Shown: positions 8,690 through 17,270 of the stretch, piece by piece
Layout of the letters: each line of letters opens with the position of its first letter
Position numbering within the stretch: the first letter of the stretch is position 1
Source of the DNA: Candidatus Woesearchaeota archaeon CG10_big_fil_rev_8_21_14_0_10_44_13
Lineage (GTDB): Archaea; Nanobdellota; Nanobdellia; Woesearchaeales; UBA12501
Length of the DNA: 64,000 nt
Direction of reading: 5' to 3'
Assembly: GCA_002762985.1 (NCBI GenBank)
Contig: PCXZ01000033.1
Coordinates: 1-64,000, forward strand
Position numbers and translations under genes: made by a program
Notes under the pieces: model-generated
Database searches by the model: none
Told to the model about the DNA's origin: nothing
The model's input: the letters and a program-made list of their open reading frames with translations, nothing else

Positions 8690-8699
8690 GATGATCACC

Positions 8700-9311
8700 T
8701 CAGCTCGTGACTTTCAGTGTGAAGTCAGTTGTCTTTATAGGCATTGCTTCAGGAGCCACAATACATGCGGTTTCGCTTGATGTAGGCGTGCAACCGACTA
8801 TGCCTATGCTGCAGATATAGGTTCCTGGCGTGAGGGCCCCTGAAAACCCTGTACCTGATACTGCTCCTGTATCCAGCGTATCAGGCAACTTGATTATTGC
8901 GCCCCATCCCTCTGCTATTCCTGGGTCCATAGATGGCTTTGGCGGAGCCGCGACAGTTGGCAAAGATGCCTCATCCACTTCCTTTCCGTCTGCTGTCAGG
9001 CAGAGCACTATTTTCGGCGCCACTTTCTGCAGGCTGCTTGACTTGAAGTTGTAGAATCCTATCTGGGTCTTTTTCTCGCCCTTGAATTTTATCGAGACTT
9101 CGCTCTCTATTGTCACAGGCTTGTCTGAAGTGGGCTGCACAGATAGCTCTGTCACTGCCAGAGATTGAGCTACTTTCTCCCTTGCTGACCCGAATATGAA
9201 ATGTATCAGCCCTAGACCGAGGCCAAGCATGATGACTGCGAAAATCAGTATCACAATCGCCTGGACCGAAAGGTTAAGGTCTGCCTTTTTAGAACGCCTA
9301 AGTATATCCAT
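8700..9311 (-). CDS. Type IV pilin-like exported protein
   Basis: A 203-residue protein with basic leader MDILRRSKKA followed by DLNLSVQAIVILIFAVIMLGLGLGLIHFIFG, then a soluble domain with a proline-rich loop and two Cys-containing stretches (CIVGC-like region near 160-180). This resembles the downstream pilin-like protein at 7844, especially in the leader and helix. AGGTGA directly before the ATG is a strong ribosome-binding site. The plus-strand motif TTTTATAAGG about 30 bases away marks the promoter. Probably the first gene of a small surface-protein operon. Confidence 0.62.
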   Translation of the reverse strand: MDILRRSKKADLNLSVQAIVILIFAVIMLGLGLGLIHFIFGSAREKVAQSLAVTELSVQPTSDKPVTIESEVSIKFKGEKKTQIGFYNFKSSSLQKVAPKIVLCLTADGKEVDEASLPTVAAPPKPSMDPGIAEGWGAIIKLPDTLDTGAVSGTGFSGALTPGTYICSIGIVGCTPTSSETACIVAPEAMPIKTTDFTLKVTS

Positions 9312-9367
9312 CTAATCACCTCGTTTTGCTGGATTTAAAACTTTTATAAGGGGTTTTTGGATATTTG

Positions 9368-9385
9368 TATATATAAATGTTTCGT
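9368..9385 (-). promoter_or_regulatory. BRE/TATA-like motif CGAAACATTTATATA
   Basis: Read on the minus strand, CGAAACATTTATATAT matches the layout seen before gltX (CGAAACATTTAAATA) and at 11847 on the plus strand (CGAAATCTTTATATA). It suggests that CGAAA acts as the TFB recognition element in this genome. It would serve the pilin-like operon together with, or instead of, the nearer TTATAAAAG. Confidence 0.45.
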
Positions 9386-9497
9386 TGGGTTCAAAGCCGG
9401 CCTTATAGCTCACCTGCCGTCAACTTAACAGCCCATCAAACCAAAACCTTTATATAGAACTGCTTATCCATCATTTTAGGATTTTCGGGGGTTTATT

Positions 9498-9860
9498 ATG
9501 ATAGAATTAAGATATTGTGCTGCTTGTGAGGAAGGCAATTTCAACAATTTCATTTCTGATTCGGCTACTCTTGCAGAGGGATTTATGGCCAGGCACAAAG
9601 GCCATGAGATAACAGCCATGCATGGCGGCAGATTTGAGATTGCAACATACCAAGGTGCAAGGTATTATCGTGCTAAAGAGAAAGACGGTAATTTTCTTTA
9701 TCTTGTTGAAACGGACACGACATCAGGAAGGTTAGTGAGGTGTGATGAGCCTAGTCCGGGAATATTTGAAGAAGAGACTGAACCTTCTGTAGGCATAGGG
9801 AAAGCTTTAGCTATCATACTAAGAAGGTATGCGAGTCAAACAGAGAACAGGGAGGAATAA
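9498..9860 (+). CDS. Hypothetical protein upstream of the thermosome gene
   Basis: A 120-residue soluble protein with an N-terminal CAAC motif (C7 and C10) and no second cysteine pair, so a zinc site would need a partner. No family is recognised. A strong TATA box (CCTTTATATAG) lies about 40 bases upstream, and the thermosome ATG follows the stop by one base. The two are therefore likely one transcript, which hints at a link to protein quality control, but nothing in the sequence proves it. Confidence 0.5.
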   Translation: MIELRYCAACEEGNFNNFISDSATLAEGFMARHKGHEITAMHGGRFEIATYQGARYYRAKEKDGNFLYLVETDTTSGRLVRCDEPSPGIFEEETEPSVGIGKALAIILRRYASQTENREE

Positions 9861-9861
9861 A

Positions 9862-11502
9862 ATGAACAACCAGGTACAACCTATATTTATTTTGCCGGAA
9901 GGCACGCAGAGGACAACAGGCAGGAATGCGCAGAGGACGAACATAATGGCAGCAAAGCTTGTCGCAGAGACCGTAAGGACAACTCTCGGCCCGAAAGGGA
10001 TGGACAAGATGATTGTCGACAGCTTAGGCGATGTGACGATAACGAATGACGGCGTAACGATCCTTGAAGAGATGCAGATCGAGCATCCTGCGGCAAAGAT
10101 GGTCGTTGAGGTGGCGAAGACCCAGGAAGATGAAGTGGGGGACGGGACTACAACAGCAGTAGTTCTTGCGGGAGAGCTGCTCAAGCAGGCTGAAGAGCTC
10201 CTGGAAAAGAACATACATCCCACTGTCCTTGCGAAAGGCTACAGGATCGCTGCTGAAAAAGCCCAGGTCATACTGAACAACATCTCAGAGAAGGTGGGGG
10301 ACAGGGATGAAGAAGTGCTGAAGAAGATCGCGATAACAGCGATGACGGGCAAAGGGTCTGAGGCCTCGAAAGAGAAGCTTTCAGAGCTTGCTGTAAAGGC
10401 TGTCCTTGAGGTATCGGAGAAAGAAGGCAGCACGATAACCATAGACAAGAACAACATAAAGCTCGAGAAGAAAGTGGGCGGAAGTGTCGATGATTCTGAG
10501 CTCATACAGGGCATAGTGCTTGACAAGGAAAAAGTCCACACAGAGATGCCTAAGAGCGTCAAGAATGCGAAGATAGCATTGATTGATGTCGCCATGGAGA
10601 TAAAGAACACTGAGATCGAGGCGAAGATCCAGATCACTGACCCGAACCAGATGCAGGCATTCATGGACATGGAAGAGAAGATGCTCAAGGACATGGCAGA
10701 CAAGATATCCAAATCCGGAGCCACAGTCGTCTTCTGCCAGAAAGGCATTGATGACCTTGTCCAGCATTTCCTCGCTAAGAAGAAGATCTATGCAGCAAGG
10801 AGGATCAAGAAATCTGATATGGAAGCTCTTGCAAGGGCCACAGGCGCAAAGATAGTCTCGAATGTTGATGACCTGTCCTCATCAGACTTAGGCAATGCAG
10901 GCATTGTGGAAGAGAAGAAGATAGGCGATGAGGACATGACTTATGTCAGGAAATGCAAGAACCCGAAGGCAGTCACGATATTGATCAGAGGAGGCACAGA
11001 GCATGTCATCGATGAAGTCAAGAGGGCCATGGATGATGCTATTGGAGATATAATGGCTGCTGTGAAATCAGGCAGGGTTGTGGCTGGAGCAGGAGCCTCC
11101 GAAATGGAGCTTGCAAGAAACCTCAGATTGTTCTCTGACTCACTGTCAGGAAGAGAGCAGCTTGCAGTGAAAGCATTCGCTGATGCGATAGAAGTAATCC
11201 CGAGGACATTGGCAGAGAACGCAGGGCTTGACCCTATCGACGTCCTCACTGAGCTGAAATCAGCGCATGACAAAGGCAGGAAATGGGCAGGCATAGATGT
11301 CTTCTCAGGCAAAGTAATTGACGCATGGAAAGAAGGGATCATAGAGCCATTGAAGATAAAGACGCAGGCAGTCTCGTCCGCCTCTGAAGTCGCAATGATG
11401 ATATTGAGGATAGATGATGTCATCGCAGGCGGAGTGGGAAAAGGTCCGGACATGCCTCCAGGAGGGCATGGGATGCCGCCAGGCATGGGCGGGATGGAAT
11501 AG
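9862..11502 (+). CDS. Thermosome subunit (group II chaperonin)
   Basis: ATP-driven folding chamber of archaea. Motifs are [33 protein letters not shown] (ATP and Mg binding near residues 85-100), and [10 protein letters not shown] in the C-terminal equatorial part. The tail ends in [13 protein letters not shown], the usual Gly/Met-rich chaperonin tail. The ORF track extends 11 residues upstream, but ATG at 9862 follows GGAGG by 7 bases and yields the standard N-terminus. It is about 546 residues long, normal for the family. No second subunit gene is in this window. Confidence 0.96.
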   Translation: MNNQVQPIFILPEGTQRTTGRNAQRTNIMAAKLVAETVRTTLGPKGMDKMIVDSLGDVTITNDGVTILEEMQIEHPAAKMVVEVAKTQEDEVGDGTTTAVVLAGELLKQAEELLEKNIHPTVLAKGYRIAAEKAQVILNNISEKVGDRDEEVLKKIAITAMTGKGSEASKEKLSELAVKAVLEVSEKEGSTITIDKNNIKLEKKVGGSVDDSELIQGIVLDKEKVHTEMPKSVKNAKIALIDVAMEIKNTEIEAKIQITDPNQMQAFMDMEEKMLKDMADKISKSGATVVFCQKGIDDLVQHFLAKKKIYAARRIKKSDMEALARATGAKIVSNVDDLSSSDLGNAGIVEEKKIGDEDMTYVRKCKNPKAVTILIRGGTEHVIDEVKRAMDDAIGDIMAAVKSGRVVAGAGASEMELARNLRLFSDSLSGREQLAVKAFADAIEVIPRTLAENAGLDPIDVLTELKSAHDKGRKWAGIDVFSGKVIDAWKEGIIEPLKIKTQAVSSASEVAMMILRIDDVIAGGVGKGPDMPPGGHGMPPGMGGME

Positions 11503-11510
11503 GTAGTTTA

Positions 11511-11582
11511 GTCTTATTTTTTTATTTTATATATTCTTATTTTAGACTTTTTATAATTCTTTTATGTTTTTTCTATTTTTTA
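11511..11582 (+). terminator. T-rich terminator after thermosome
   Basis: A run of several oligo-T tracts (TCTTATTTTTTTATTTTATATATTC and so on) follows the thermosome stop, as expected for archaeal intrinsic termination. The 11503-11920 gap otherwise holds repeat B1 and the next promoter. Confidence 0.6.
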
Positions 11583-11625
11583 ATAGTCTATGTTCTGTTT
11601 CATACTTTCTTGCATTATGACCTAC

Positions 11626-11775
11626 TTCCATTCGCCTCCATCACTCCAACATCAGGATATGGCTCATGGCCGCTTCTTTTATTTGCACAATGTCGCAAGC
11701 CAACCGCTTCTGCGCACTTGCCAAGCTCGGTGCAGGAGGGGGACGGGGGGGACCAAGGTCCCCCCGCAAATAATG
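11626..11775 (+). repeat. Intergenic structured repeat, family B, copy 1
   Basis: This stretch matches, in reverse complement, the element at 40741-41029. Shared blocks are TTCCATTCGCCTCCA at the left end, ATGGCTCATGGCCGC or CGGCTCATGGCCGC, TGCACAA, TGCAGGAGGGGGACG, and a terminal hairpin followed by CCCCGCAAATA. The terminal hairpin here is GGGGGGACC-AA-GGTCCCCCC; in copy 2 it is GGAAACC and GGTTTCC, so pairing is kept while bases differ. No coding potential is convincing. Confidence 0.6.
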
Positions 11776-11846
11776 TTGATTTAAGATAGGGATTCCATAT
11801 AACCAAATACACAAACACAGATTTCCTACCTATAATAATCTCCTAC

Positions 11847-11862
11847 CGAAATCTTTATATAC
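11847..11862 (+). promoter_or_regulatory. BRE + TATA box for coiled-coil operon
   Basis: CGAAAT followed by CTTTATATA, about 60 bases before the ATG at 11921, leaving a leader that contains GAGGTGCAGG as ribosome-binding site. Confidence 0.6.
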
Positions 11863-11920
11863 AATCCTTCTTTAAAACCCTTAATTAACGCTTTTCGGTT
11901 CAAAAAAAAGAGGTGCAGGA

Positions 11921-12487
11921 ATGGCTGAGGAGAGTCAGGAAGATTATGATCTCATGCCTCATCAAGAGGTAACTAGGTTAAGAAGGGAAGTTGAAGATAT
12001 AAAACAGCACCCTTTCGGTTCTACGCATGAAGGAAAAGAACTTCTGGAAGCTATAAGCGGATTATCGCAAAGCATGGATCATCTCACAGGATTGTTCCAG
12101 GAAGCTGCAGAGCAGATGAAGCTTGAGGAAAGAGAATCAGAGCTGATCGGAAAGAAGCTGGACCCTCTTTTCGGAAGGATAGATGAGCTGATAGACCAGA
12201 ACGGCAAGATAGCTAAAGGGATAATCGCAGTGGCAGACATGGTGAAAGAGACCAATGTCAAAGCGAGGCCCCAGCCTGCGCCTGCCCCAAGGCCTTATCC
12301 TCAGCAGCAATTCTCTCCAGGTATAAGGGTAGAGCCTCCTGCCCAGCAGATGATGCAGCAGAATTTCCCCCCTATGGCTAACCAGGGAAATCCCTCACAG
12401 ATGTCCTCTCCTTCAGGCATGCCTCCACCGCCGCCTCCATTGAATGCGCCTGAAAAGAAAGGTTTCTTCTCATTAGGAAAAAAATGA
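11921..12487 (+). CDS. Hypothetical coiled-coil protein with Pro/Gln-rich tail
   Basis: 188 residues: an acidic N-terminal part, a helical coiled-coil stretch (about 18-112, with repeated E/K/L heptads), then a low-complexity Pro/Gln/Met-rich linker (about 113-175, including PPPPPPLN) and a basic end KKGFFSLGKK. It resembles flexible scaffold or adaptor proteins. The next gene starts inside its stop codon (ATGA), so the two are translationally coupled. No known family is recognised. Confidence 0.55.
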   Translation: MAEESQEDYDLMPHQEVTRLRREVEDIKQHPFGSTHEGKELLEAISGLSQSMDHLTGLFQEAAEQMKLEERESELIGKKLDPLFGRIDELIDQNGKIAKGIIAVADMVKETNVKARPQPAPAPRPYPQQQFSPGIRVEPPAQQMMQQNFPPMANQGNPSQMSSPSGMPPPPPPLNAPEKKGFFSLGKK

Positions 12488-13182
12488 ACGGCCAGGAAAC
12501 AGAAACAAAGATAACCCCGTATAGCCTGAAGAATTTCATCAGGAGGGTCAATAATGCCTCTGTCAGGAAGAGATGGAGAGACTCCCAGCTTGAAGAGATA
12601 GGCAGCAGGATGAAGGAATTGAGCGGGACTTATCCTGAAGGATCGTATGGATCATATCCAGGCGCATCGGGCGCGATCCCTGAACAGGATATCAGGGTGA
12701 GGAAGATCGCAGATGCGGAAAGGACGATCGCAAGAAGGCAGATGACGGAGCAGAGGGAGATAGATATCCTCAGGGAGAATGTGAAGATGCTTGAAGAGAA
12801 ATTAGAGGCATTGAGCCACATACATTCTTTTGTCACAGACACGCATGCGCAGAGGATTGCAGAACTGCAGGAAGTCATTAAAAAGTCCAGAGAGGAGAAG
12901 AAAGGCCTTGACATGATGGCCAAGGAAGAGATCCATAAGTTTGTCCTTGAGAAGGTGAAGCCGAAGGAAGATGAGAAGCAGGCCAGGAAAGAGGCGGATC
13001 TTGCGAAAAAAGAGGCGATGAAAGAGAAGGCGATAAAGATGAGATCCATACAGAAGAGCATCTCTGATGCTGAGAAGCTTTATTCCAGATTGAAGAAGAA
13101 AGGACATCCGAAGGATGATCTGCAGAGACTGAAGGTGACTATTGACAGTTATAAGAGAAGGGCAGATGAATTGAAAAAATGA
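12484..13182 (+). CDS. Hypothetical long coiled-coil protein
   Basis: 232 residues, highly charged and predicted helical from about 70 to the end (for example REIDILRENVKMLEEKLEALS and EADLAKKEAMKEKAIKMRS). The N-terminal 60 residues include a Gly/Ser/Tyr-rich loop (PEGSYGSYPGASG). Coupled by a 4-base overlap to the preceding coiled-coil gene, so the products may form a complex. No enzymatic motif is seen. Confidence 0.55.
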   Translation: MNGQETETKITPYSLKNFIRRVNNASVRKRWRDSQLEEIGSRMKELSGTYPEGSYGSYPGASGAIPEQDIRVRKIADAERTIARRQMTEQREIDILRENVKMLEEKLEALSHIHSFVTDTHAQRIAELQEVIKKSREEKKGLDMMAKEEIHKFVLEKVKPKEDEKQARKEADLAKKEAMKEKAIKMRSIQKSISDAEKLYSRLKKKGHPKDDLQRLKVTIDSYKRRADELKK

Positions 13183-13279
13183 GTTTTTGTTCTTTTGATA
13201 AGATGATATTTTGAAGATATAATAAAATAAGAAAGAGAGCATATGCCCTCTTCTTTTAGAAAAATAAAAACTGAAAAAT

Positions 13280-13450
13280 TTAGATGTCTTTTGCCATAAC
13301 AGTCTTCCTGCCGTTGCCCTCAGCCCTTGCGCATGCATCTGCGACAAGCTGCCTGACTTTTTTGTCTAGAGCTTCAGCGAAGTCTCCTGCTACATTGCAG
13401 CCCTTTGCTGCGTCCTTGATCTTTGCCCTTACTACTAAGAGTTCTGCCAT
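13280..13450 (-). CDS. Small DUF1931-like, histone-fold-related protein
   Basis: A 56-residue ORF too short for the ORF track: MAELLVVRAKIKDAAKG, then ALDKKVRQLVADACARAEG, ending GRKTVMAKDI. The C-terminal helix-loop-helix with GRKTVMAKDI is very like the end of archaeal histones (compare GRKTVQEGDI in the histone at 16818) and like the DUF1931 family of histone-fold proteins. The plus-strand 73-residue ORF at 13284 is its shadow. A palindrome around a TATA-like core lies upstream at 13504-13526. It may bind DNA or another histone-fold partner. Confidence 0.7.
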   Translation of the reverse strand: MAELLVVRAKIKDAAKGCNVAGDFAEALDKKVRQLVADACARAEGNGRKTVMAKDI

Positions 13451-13503
13451 TTTGGTTTCACCCCATTTGATATCTGATCTCTCTGGATTGCTCCAGAGCG
13501 CTT

Positions 13504-13526
13504 AAAACCTTCAAATATAAGGTTTT
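13504..13526. promoter_or_regulatory. Perfect 8-bp inverted repeat around TATA-like core
   Basis: AAAACCTT-CAAATAT-AAGGTTTT, upstream of the DUF1931-like gene on the minus strand (about 55 bases from its ATG). The symmetric arms around an AT core look like a dimeric operator placed on a promoter. A second AT-rich TATA-like stretch is at about 13547-13558. Confidence 0.4.
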
Positions 13527-13661
13527 CAAGCCGAATTAAATCCCAACTAATATATAAAGTTTTCTGTTTAAAAGCAGAATTCAGGGGTTTAGGGCTGTAT
13601 AAATGGCGAATTTGAGGGTTTGATACAAAAAATTTTTATAGGTCCTGGAGATAGCCCCATT

Positions 13662-14411
13662 ATGATAAACGTCTGGGCATACGCATTGACGAGTGTTGTG
13701 GTAGTGAGCCTGGTTTCCCTGATAGGGGCCATAACGCTGTCCATCAGGGTTGAAAGACTGAGAAAGCTGCTTTTCTTCCTTGTCAGCTTCTCTGCAGGCG
13801 CCCTTCTTGGGGACACATTCATACATCTTTTCCCGCAGATCATAAGCAGGTCAGGTTTTGGGCTTGATGTCGCAGTGTATATCCTTCTGGGAATGTTATT
13901 GTTCTTCATACTTGAGAAATTCATACAATGGAGGCACTGCCATATCCCCACTTCAAAACATCATCCTCATCCGGTGGCTTTCATGAACCTTGTGGGGGAT
14001 GCTTTCCATAATTTCATCGATGGCATGGTGATCGCAGGAAGCTACATCGTTTCAGTGCCTGTTGGCATGGCCACGACGCTTGCTGTTGTCTTCCATGAGA
14101 TCCCGCAGGAGATAGGGGATTTCGGCGTGCTCATCCATGCAGGATTCAACAGGAAAAAGGCATTGTTCTTCAATTTCCTCTCGGCGCTTACGTCGGTATT
14201 AGGTGCTGTTGCCGTGCTTGCAATAGGGACGAAGGTGCAGGATATAGACCTGTTCCTAGTGCCTTTCACAGCAGGGGGTTTCCTTTATATCGCCGGCTCT
14301 GATCTCATCCCTGAGCTGCATAAGGAAACCGGAGCGAAAAAGGCAGTCATACAGATGATAGGATTGGTTCTCGGCGTGCTGATAATGGTTGCGCTGCTCG
14401 GTATTGAATAA
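13662..14411 (+). CDS. ZIP-family metal transporter
   Basis: About 249 residues with roughly eight membrane segments. The two signature helices are present: NLVGDAFHNFIDGMVIAGSY (HNFxDG) and VVFHEIPQEIGDFGVL (HEIPQE), which form the metal path in ZIP proteins such as ZupT. A His-rich loop (RHCHIPTSKHHPHP) between helices 3 and 4 is the usual metal-sensing or feeding loop. It would move zinc or iron into the cytoplasm. The ORF track starts at 13620, but a TATA box (AATTTTTATAG, about 13630-13641) lies inside that extension, so ATG at 13662 is chosen. Confidence 0.9.
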   Translation: MINVWAYALTSVVVVSLVSLIGAITLSIRVERLRKLLFFLVSFSAGALLGDTFIHLFPQIISRSGFGLDVAVYILLGMLLFFILEKFIQWRHCHIPTSKHHPHPVAFMNLVGDAFHNFIDGMVIAGSYIVSVPVGMATTLAVVFHEIPQEIGDFGVLIHAGFNRKKALFFNFLSALTSVLGAVAVLAIGTKVQDIDLFLVPFTAGGFLYIAGSDLIPELHKETGAKKAVIQMIGLVLGVLIMVALLGIE

Positions 14412-14512
14412 GATATTTAATTATTGAATAAAATCCTGGCTAAAAAACAAAGAAAGAAATATAAAAGAAATAATAAAAAGATTTAAAGTTCTAACAAGAA
14501 TTATGATACAGC

Positions 14513-14725
14513 TTAAAAGCCTTTCTTCTTCCTGTAGCAGTCTCTGCAAAAGACTGGCCTGTCGCCTTTAGGCTCAAAAGGTACTTCTGCTTCCTGGCCG
14601 CATTCGGAGCATGTCACTTTGAACATCTTCCTCTCTCCGCCGAATCCGCCGCCACCGAATCCTCCGCCGCCAAAGCCTCCTCTGCTATGGCCTCCTCTAT
14701 TGCCTCCACCATGGCCTCGTTCCAT
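14513..14725 (-). CDS. Gly-rich zinc protein of the CxxC-CxxC type
   Basis: 70 residues: an N-terminal Gly/Arg-rich tract (RGGFGGGGFGGGGFGGE) followed by a zinc domain CSECGQEAEVPFEPKGDRPVFCRDCY. The domain matches the small CxxC..CRDCY zinc fingers common in DPANN archaea and candidate bacteria. The RGG-like tail suggests RNA binding. TATA-like sequences lie to the right in the AT-rich stretch 14740-14770. Similar Gly-rich plus zinc modules are often abundant proteins of unknown role. Confidence 0.7.
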   Translation of the reverse strand: MERGHGGGNRGGHSRGGFGGGGFGGGGFGGERKMFKVTCSECGQEAEVPFEPKGDRPVFCRDCYRKKKGF

Positions 14726-14921
14726 TCTTATTCCTCCAATACCTGTTTATATATCTATTTTATATACATCAGTTCCCCTAGAAAGAGTTCCTATGTATAT
14801 CCAATACCCCCTATTAAGCCCCTGTTTATAAAGTTATGGTTTTTTAACTGATGGGGAGTGGTATAATCAATAGAAACGTATGCCTAATTAGAAACCGATA
14901 AAAGCTGATAGAATCCAAAAT

Positions 14922-16607
14922 TCACCTATGCCCCCACCAGAAGACCATCTTCGTGTTCAGATCCTTATCCATCCTGCAGAACCCGAACCTTTCGAACTGC
15001 ACAACCTTCCCTTCCTCGACTTTGCTGAGGGCCTCTTCAGCAAGGCCTTCCCTTGTCGTGCCATCATCCATCAGGACTTCAGCCTTCACAAGCATCTTCC
15101 TGTCCTCTGCAGGCAGCCAGTGGATTATCTTCGCGCCTTCGCTCCTGTACCTCTCATAATCCTTGGAATGGAAGACAAGCTTCTTCCCCTCTTTCCTGAA
15201 GTTCAGGCAGTCCATCAGCCTGTATAATCTCCCTTCCCTGAAATCGTCAAAATCCTTTTTAGCGACAAAGAACCTCTTTCCTGCTGAAAATTTCCTTCCG
15301 CCTTTCTTATTCTCGGGATGCAGGTCAAGCTCGACATCCTGCTCATGGGCCCCTTCGATCGTGATCTCGACAGGATCCTCGACAAAGAAATACCTGTAAG
15401 CCTTCGGATCGATGACTTCCTTGTTGAAGGCGCTGATGGCCTTGAAAAAATCTTCCTTTGAGACCTTCTTGTCTGTCAATGTAACGCCCACATCAAGGGC
15501 ATATCTGATGAAAGCTTCGGGCTGATATCCTCTCCTCTTTAGGGCCACAAGGAACGGCAGCCTTATGTCATCCCAGCCTGAGAATTCCCCCTTGTTTATC
15601 CTCTCTTTTGTCGCAGAGCATGAGAGATCGAGGTCAAGGAAATTTATCCTGCCTACAAATATGGACCGGGGTACGTTCCATCCCATGGCGTGCTGGATGA
15701 ATTCCTGCCTTTTTGCATTGTCTGCATGGTCCTTGGCCCTCAGTGTGTGCGTAACGCCCAGCTCATGATCATCCACTGTCACGGCAAAATTCATGAGAGG
15801 CCATACCCTGTACTTTTTCCCTGTCCTTGGATGCTCGTCATCATTTATCCTCATCAAAGGGAAATCCCTCATCGCAGGATTATTGTGCTTCATGTCTGTC
15901 TTGAACCTCATCACTGCGTCCCCTTCCTCGAACTTCTTGAACATATCCTTCCAGAGCCTGATGTTCTTTTCAGGCGTGTTTTTCCTGCAGGGGCATTCCT
16001 GCTTTTTCTCAGAGAACTTCTTGAATCCCTCTGATGAGCATGTGCAGATGTATGCAAAACCCTTCTCAAGCATAGAGAGCGCATGATCATAATATGTCTC
16101 CATCCTCTCCGACTGTATGCACACCTCTGATATGTTGTTCTTTGTGATCCATTTCGCATCCTCGGGCAGCTGCGTGTATGCTATAGGATCTATGTTGCTT
16201 GCATTCGTATCCTCTATCCTGAGTATCAGCTTAGCCCTGTATTTCCTGCAGTATTCTGAATTCAGGCCGAGAACATAAGCGTGGCCGAGATGCATCGGGC
16301 CGGACGGAGAAGGTGCGAATCTCATGATGACCTTGGGGCCGACATCCCTCAGTTCAGGAAGCTCTTTCTTCTCCTCTTTCCTCTTCTCAAGCATCGCCGG
16401 AGCAATCCTCCCGATCTCTTTCCTTTTCTGGTCCTCAGAAAGGCCGTCTATCTCCTTCGCTGACCTGATTATCTCTGCAGTGACCTCTTCGACCTTACCC
16501 CTAAGCGATGGATTCTCACCGAGAACTTTGCCGATTATCCTTGAAGGGTCTGTCTTCCCGAATTTCAGGGAATTCTGCAGCACGTATTTCCTCACTATCT
16601 CTTTCAT
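14922..16607 (-). CDS. gltX: Glutamyl-tRNA synthetase (archaeal type)
   Basis: Charges tRNA-Glu. About 561 residues, with FAPSPSGPMHLGHAYVLGLNSEYC (HIGH site as HLGH, near residue 108), RIEDTNASNID, and SCSATKERINKGEFSGWDD in place of KMSKS, as in the archaeal/eukaryotic GluRS-GlnRS branch. The C-terminal half is the beta-barrel anticodon-binding region of that branch. The ORF track adds six residues (MSRIIC). ATG at 16607 is preferred because TTTAAATAAA lies about 25 bases upstream, leaving no room for the longer start. Whether it also charges tRNA-Gln depends on GatDE, not in view. Confidence 0.94.
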   Translation of the reverse strand: MKEIVRKYVLQNSLKFGKTDPSRIIGKVLGENPSLRGKVEEVTAEIIRSAKEIDGLSEDQKRKEIGRIAPAMLEKRKEEKKELPELRDVGPKVIMRFAPSPSGPMHLGHAYVLGLNSEYCRKYRAKLILRIEDTNASNIDPIAYTQLPEDAKWITKNNISEVCIQSERMETYYDHALSMLEKGFAYICTCSSEGFKKFSEKKQECPCRKNTPEKNIRLWKDMFKKFEEGDAVMRFKTDMKHNNPAMRDFPLMRINDDEHPRTGKKYRVWPLMNFAVTVDDHELGVTHTLRAKDHADNAKRQEFIQHAMGWNVPRSIFVGRINFLDLDLSCSATKERINKGEFSGWDDIRLPFLVALKRRGYQPEAFIRYALDVGVTLTDKKVSKEDFFKAISAFNKEVIDPKAYRYFFVEDPVEITIEGAHEQDVELDLHPENKKGGRKFSAGKRFFVAKKDFDDFREGRLYRLMDCLNFRKEGKKLVFHSKDYERYRSEGAKIIHWLPAEDRKMLVKAEVLMDDGTTREGLAEEALSKVEEGKVVQFERFGFCRMDKDLNTKMVFWWGHR

Positions 16608-16625
16608 GCATATTATTCTGCTCAA

Positions 16626-16645
16626 GGTTTATTTAAATGTTTCGA
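16626..16645 (-). promoter_or_regulatory. BRE/TATA promoter of gltX
   Basis: Read on the minus strand, CGAAACATTTAAATAAAC lies about 20-35 bases before the chosen ATG. It shares CGAAACATTTA with the pilin-like operon promoter near 9375. Confidence 0.6.
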
Positions 16646-16763
16646 TGGGGTTTGATGGGCTTGAAAACGGCCTTTGCAGGCAAAAAGGAGAAATAGGCTT
16701 CTTCAGGGCACGAAAAGGTTTCTTTAGCCTTTGTTTGGGTTATAAGCCATTCAAACAAAACAT

Positions 16764-16776
16764 TTATAAACAAAAC
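16764..16776 (+). promoter_or_regulatory. TATA box of the histone gene
   Basis: ACATTTATAAACA, about 45 bases before the ATG at 16818. The leader contains AGGGGG as a ribosome-binding site. Confidence 0.5.
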
Positions 16777-16817
16777 GCGATTAATGCCCAATACAATAAA
16801 AATAGGGGGTTGTTATC

Positions 16818-17030
16818 ATGACAAGAAAAACCAGCACAATACCTAAGGCGCCAGTCGCAAGAATCCTGATGAATGCAGGAGCAAAAAGAGTGAGCGCAGA
16901 TGCAGTTGATACTTTCGCTGATGTCATAAATGACATCGCAATGAAGATAGCTGAGCAATCTTCCAAGATCGCAAAGCATTCCGGCAGGAAGACTGTCCAG
17001 GAAGGCGACATAAAGATTGCCGCGAAATAA
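16818..17030 (+). CDS. Archaeal histone
   Basis: 70 residues, the standard length of HMf-type histones with three helices and no tails. Features: PKAPVARILMNAGAKRVSADAVDTFADVINDIAMKIAEQSSKIAKHSGRKTVQEGDIKIAAK, shown here in outline only by its family hallmarks PxAPxxRI, the long central helix and GRKTVxxxDI. It forms dimers that wrap DNA. It is followed after 21 bases by tRNA-Ala on the same strand. Confidence 0.95.
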   Translation: MTRKTSTIPKAPVARILMNAGAKRVSADAVDTFADVINDIAMKIAEQSSKIAKHSGRKTVQEGDIKIAAK

Positions 17031-17051
17031 ATGCCGTGACGATCAGGCTTC

Positions 17052-17137
17052 GGGCTCGTGGTCTAACGGTATGACGTCGCATTGGCTTGCTTAGCACAAA
17101 AATGCGGAGACTCCGGGTTCAAATCCCGGCGAGTCCA
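17052..17137 (+). tRNA. tRNA-Ala(GGC) with a 14-nt intron
   Basis: Acceptor GGGCTCG pairs with CGAGTCC and contains the G3:U70 pair that identifies tRNA-Ala. D-arm GTCT..ATGAC, anticodon stem TCGCA/TGCGG, T-arm CCGGG-TTCAAAT-CCCGG, discriminator A, no encoded CCA. The anticodon loop region is 21 nt instead of 7. An intron of 14 nt at or next to position 37/38 leaves anticodon GGC. The exact splice site is uncertain by a base, because position 37 would be T with a strictly canonical site. Confidence 0.85.
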
Positions 17138-17270
17138 TCCAATAATAAATCATTTAATAATACATTAATAGCAGGTTATTAAAGGGTCTCGCGAGCCGGG
17201 ATTTTCACCGGACAGCAGCCGATCAACAGAATCATCACGAATCGAATATCATGGTCAACCGAGGTGTTAG

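Noticed and set aside
9829-9861. Longer start for the thermosome
   Set aside because: The 11 extra residues overlap the upstream gene; GGAGG precedes the ATG at 9862.
13284-13505. 73-codon plus-strand ORF
   Set aside because: Shadow of the 56-residue DUF1931-like gene on the minus strand.
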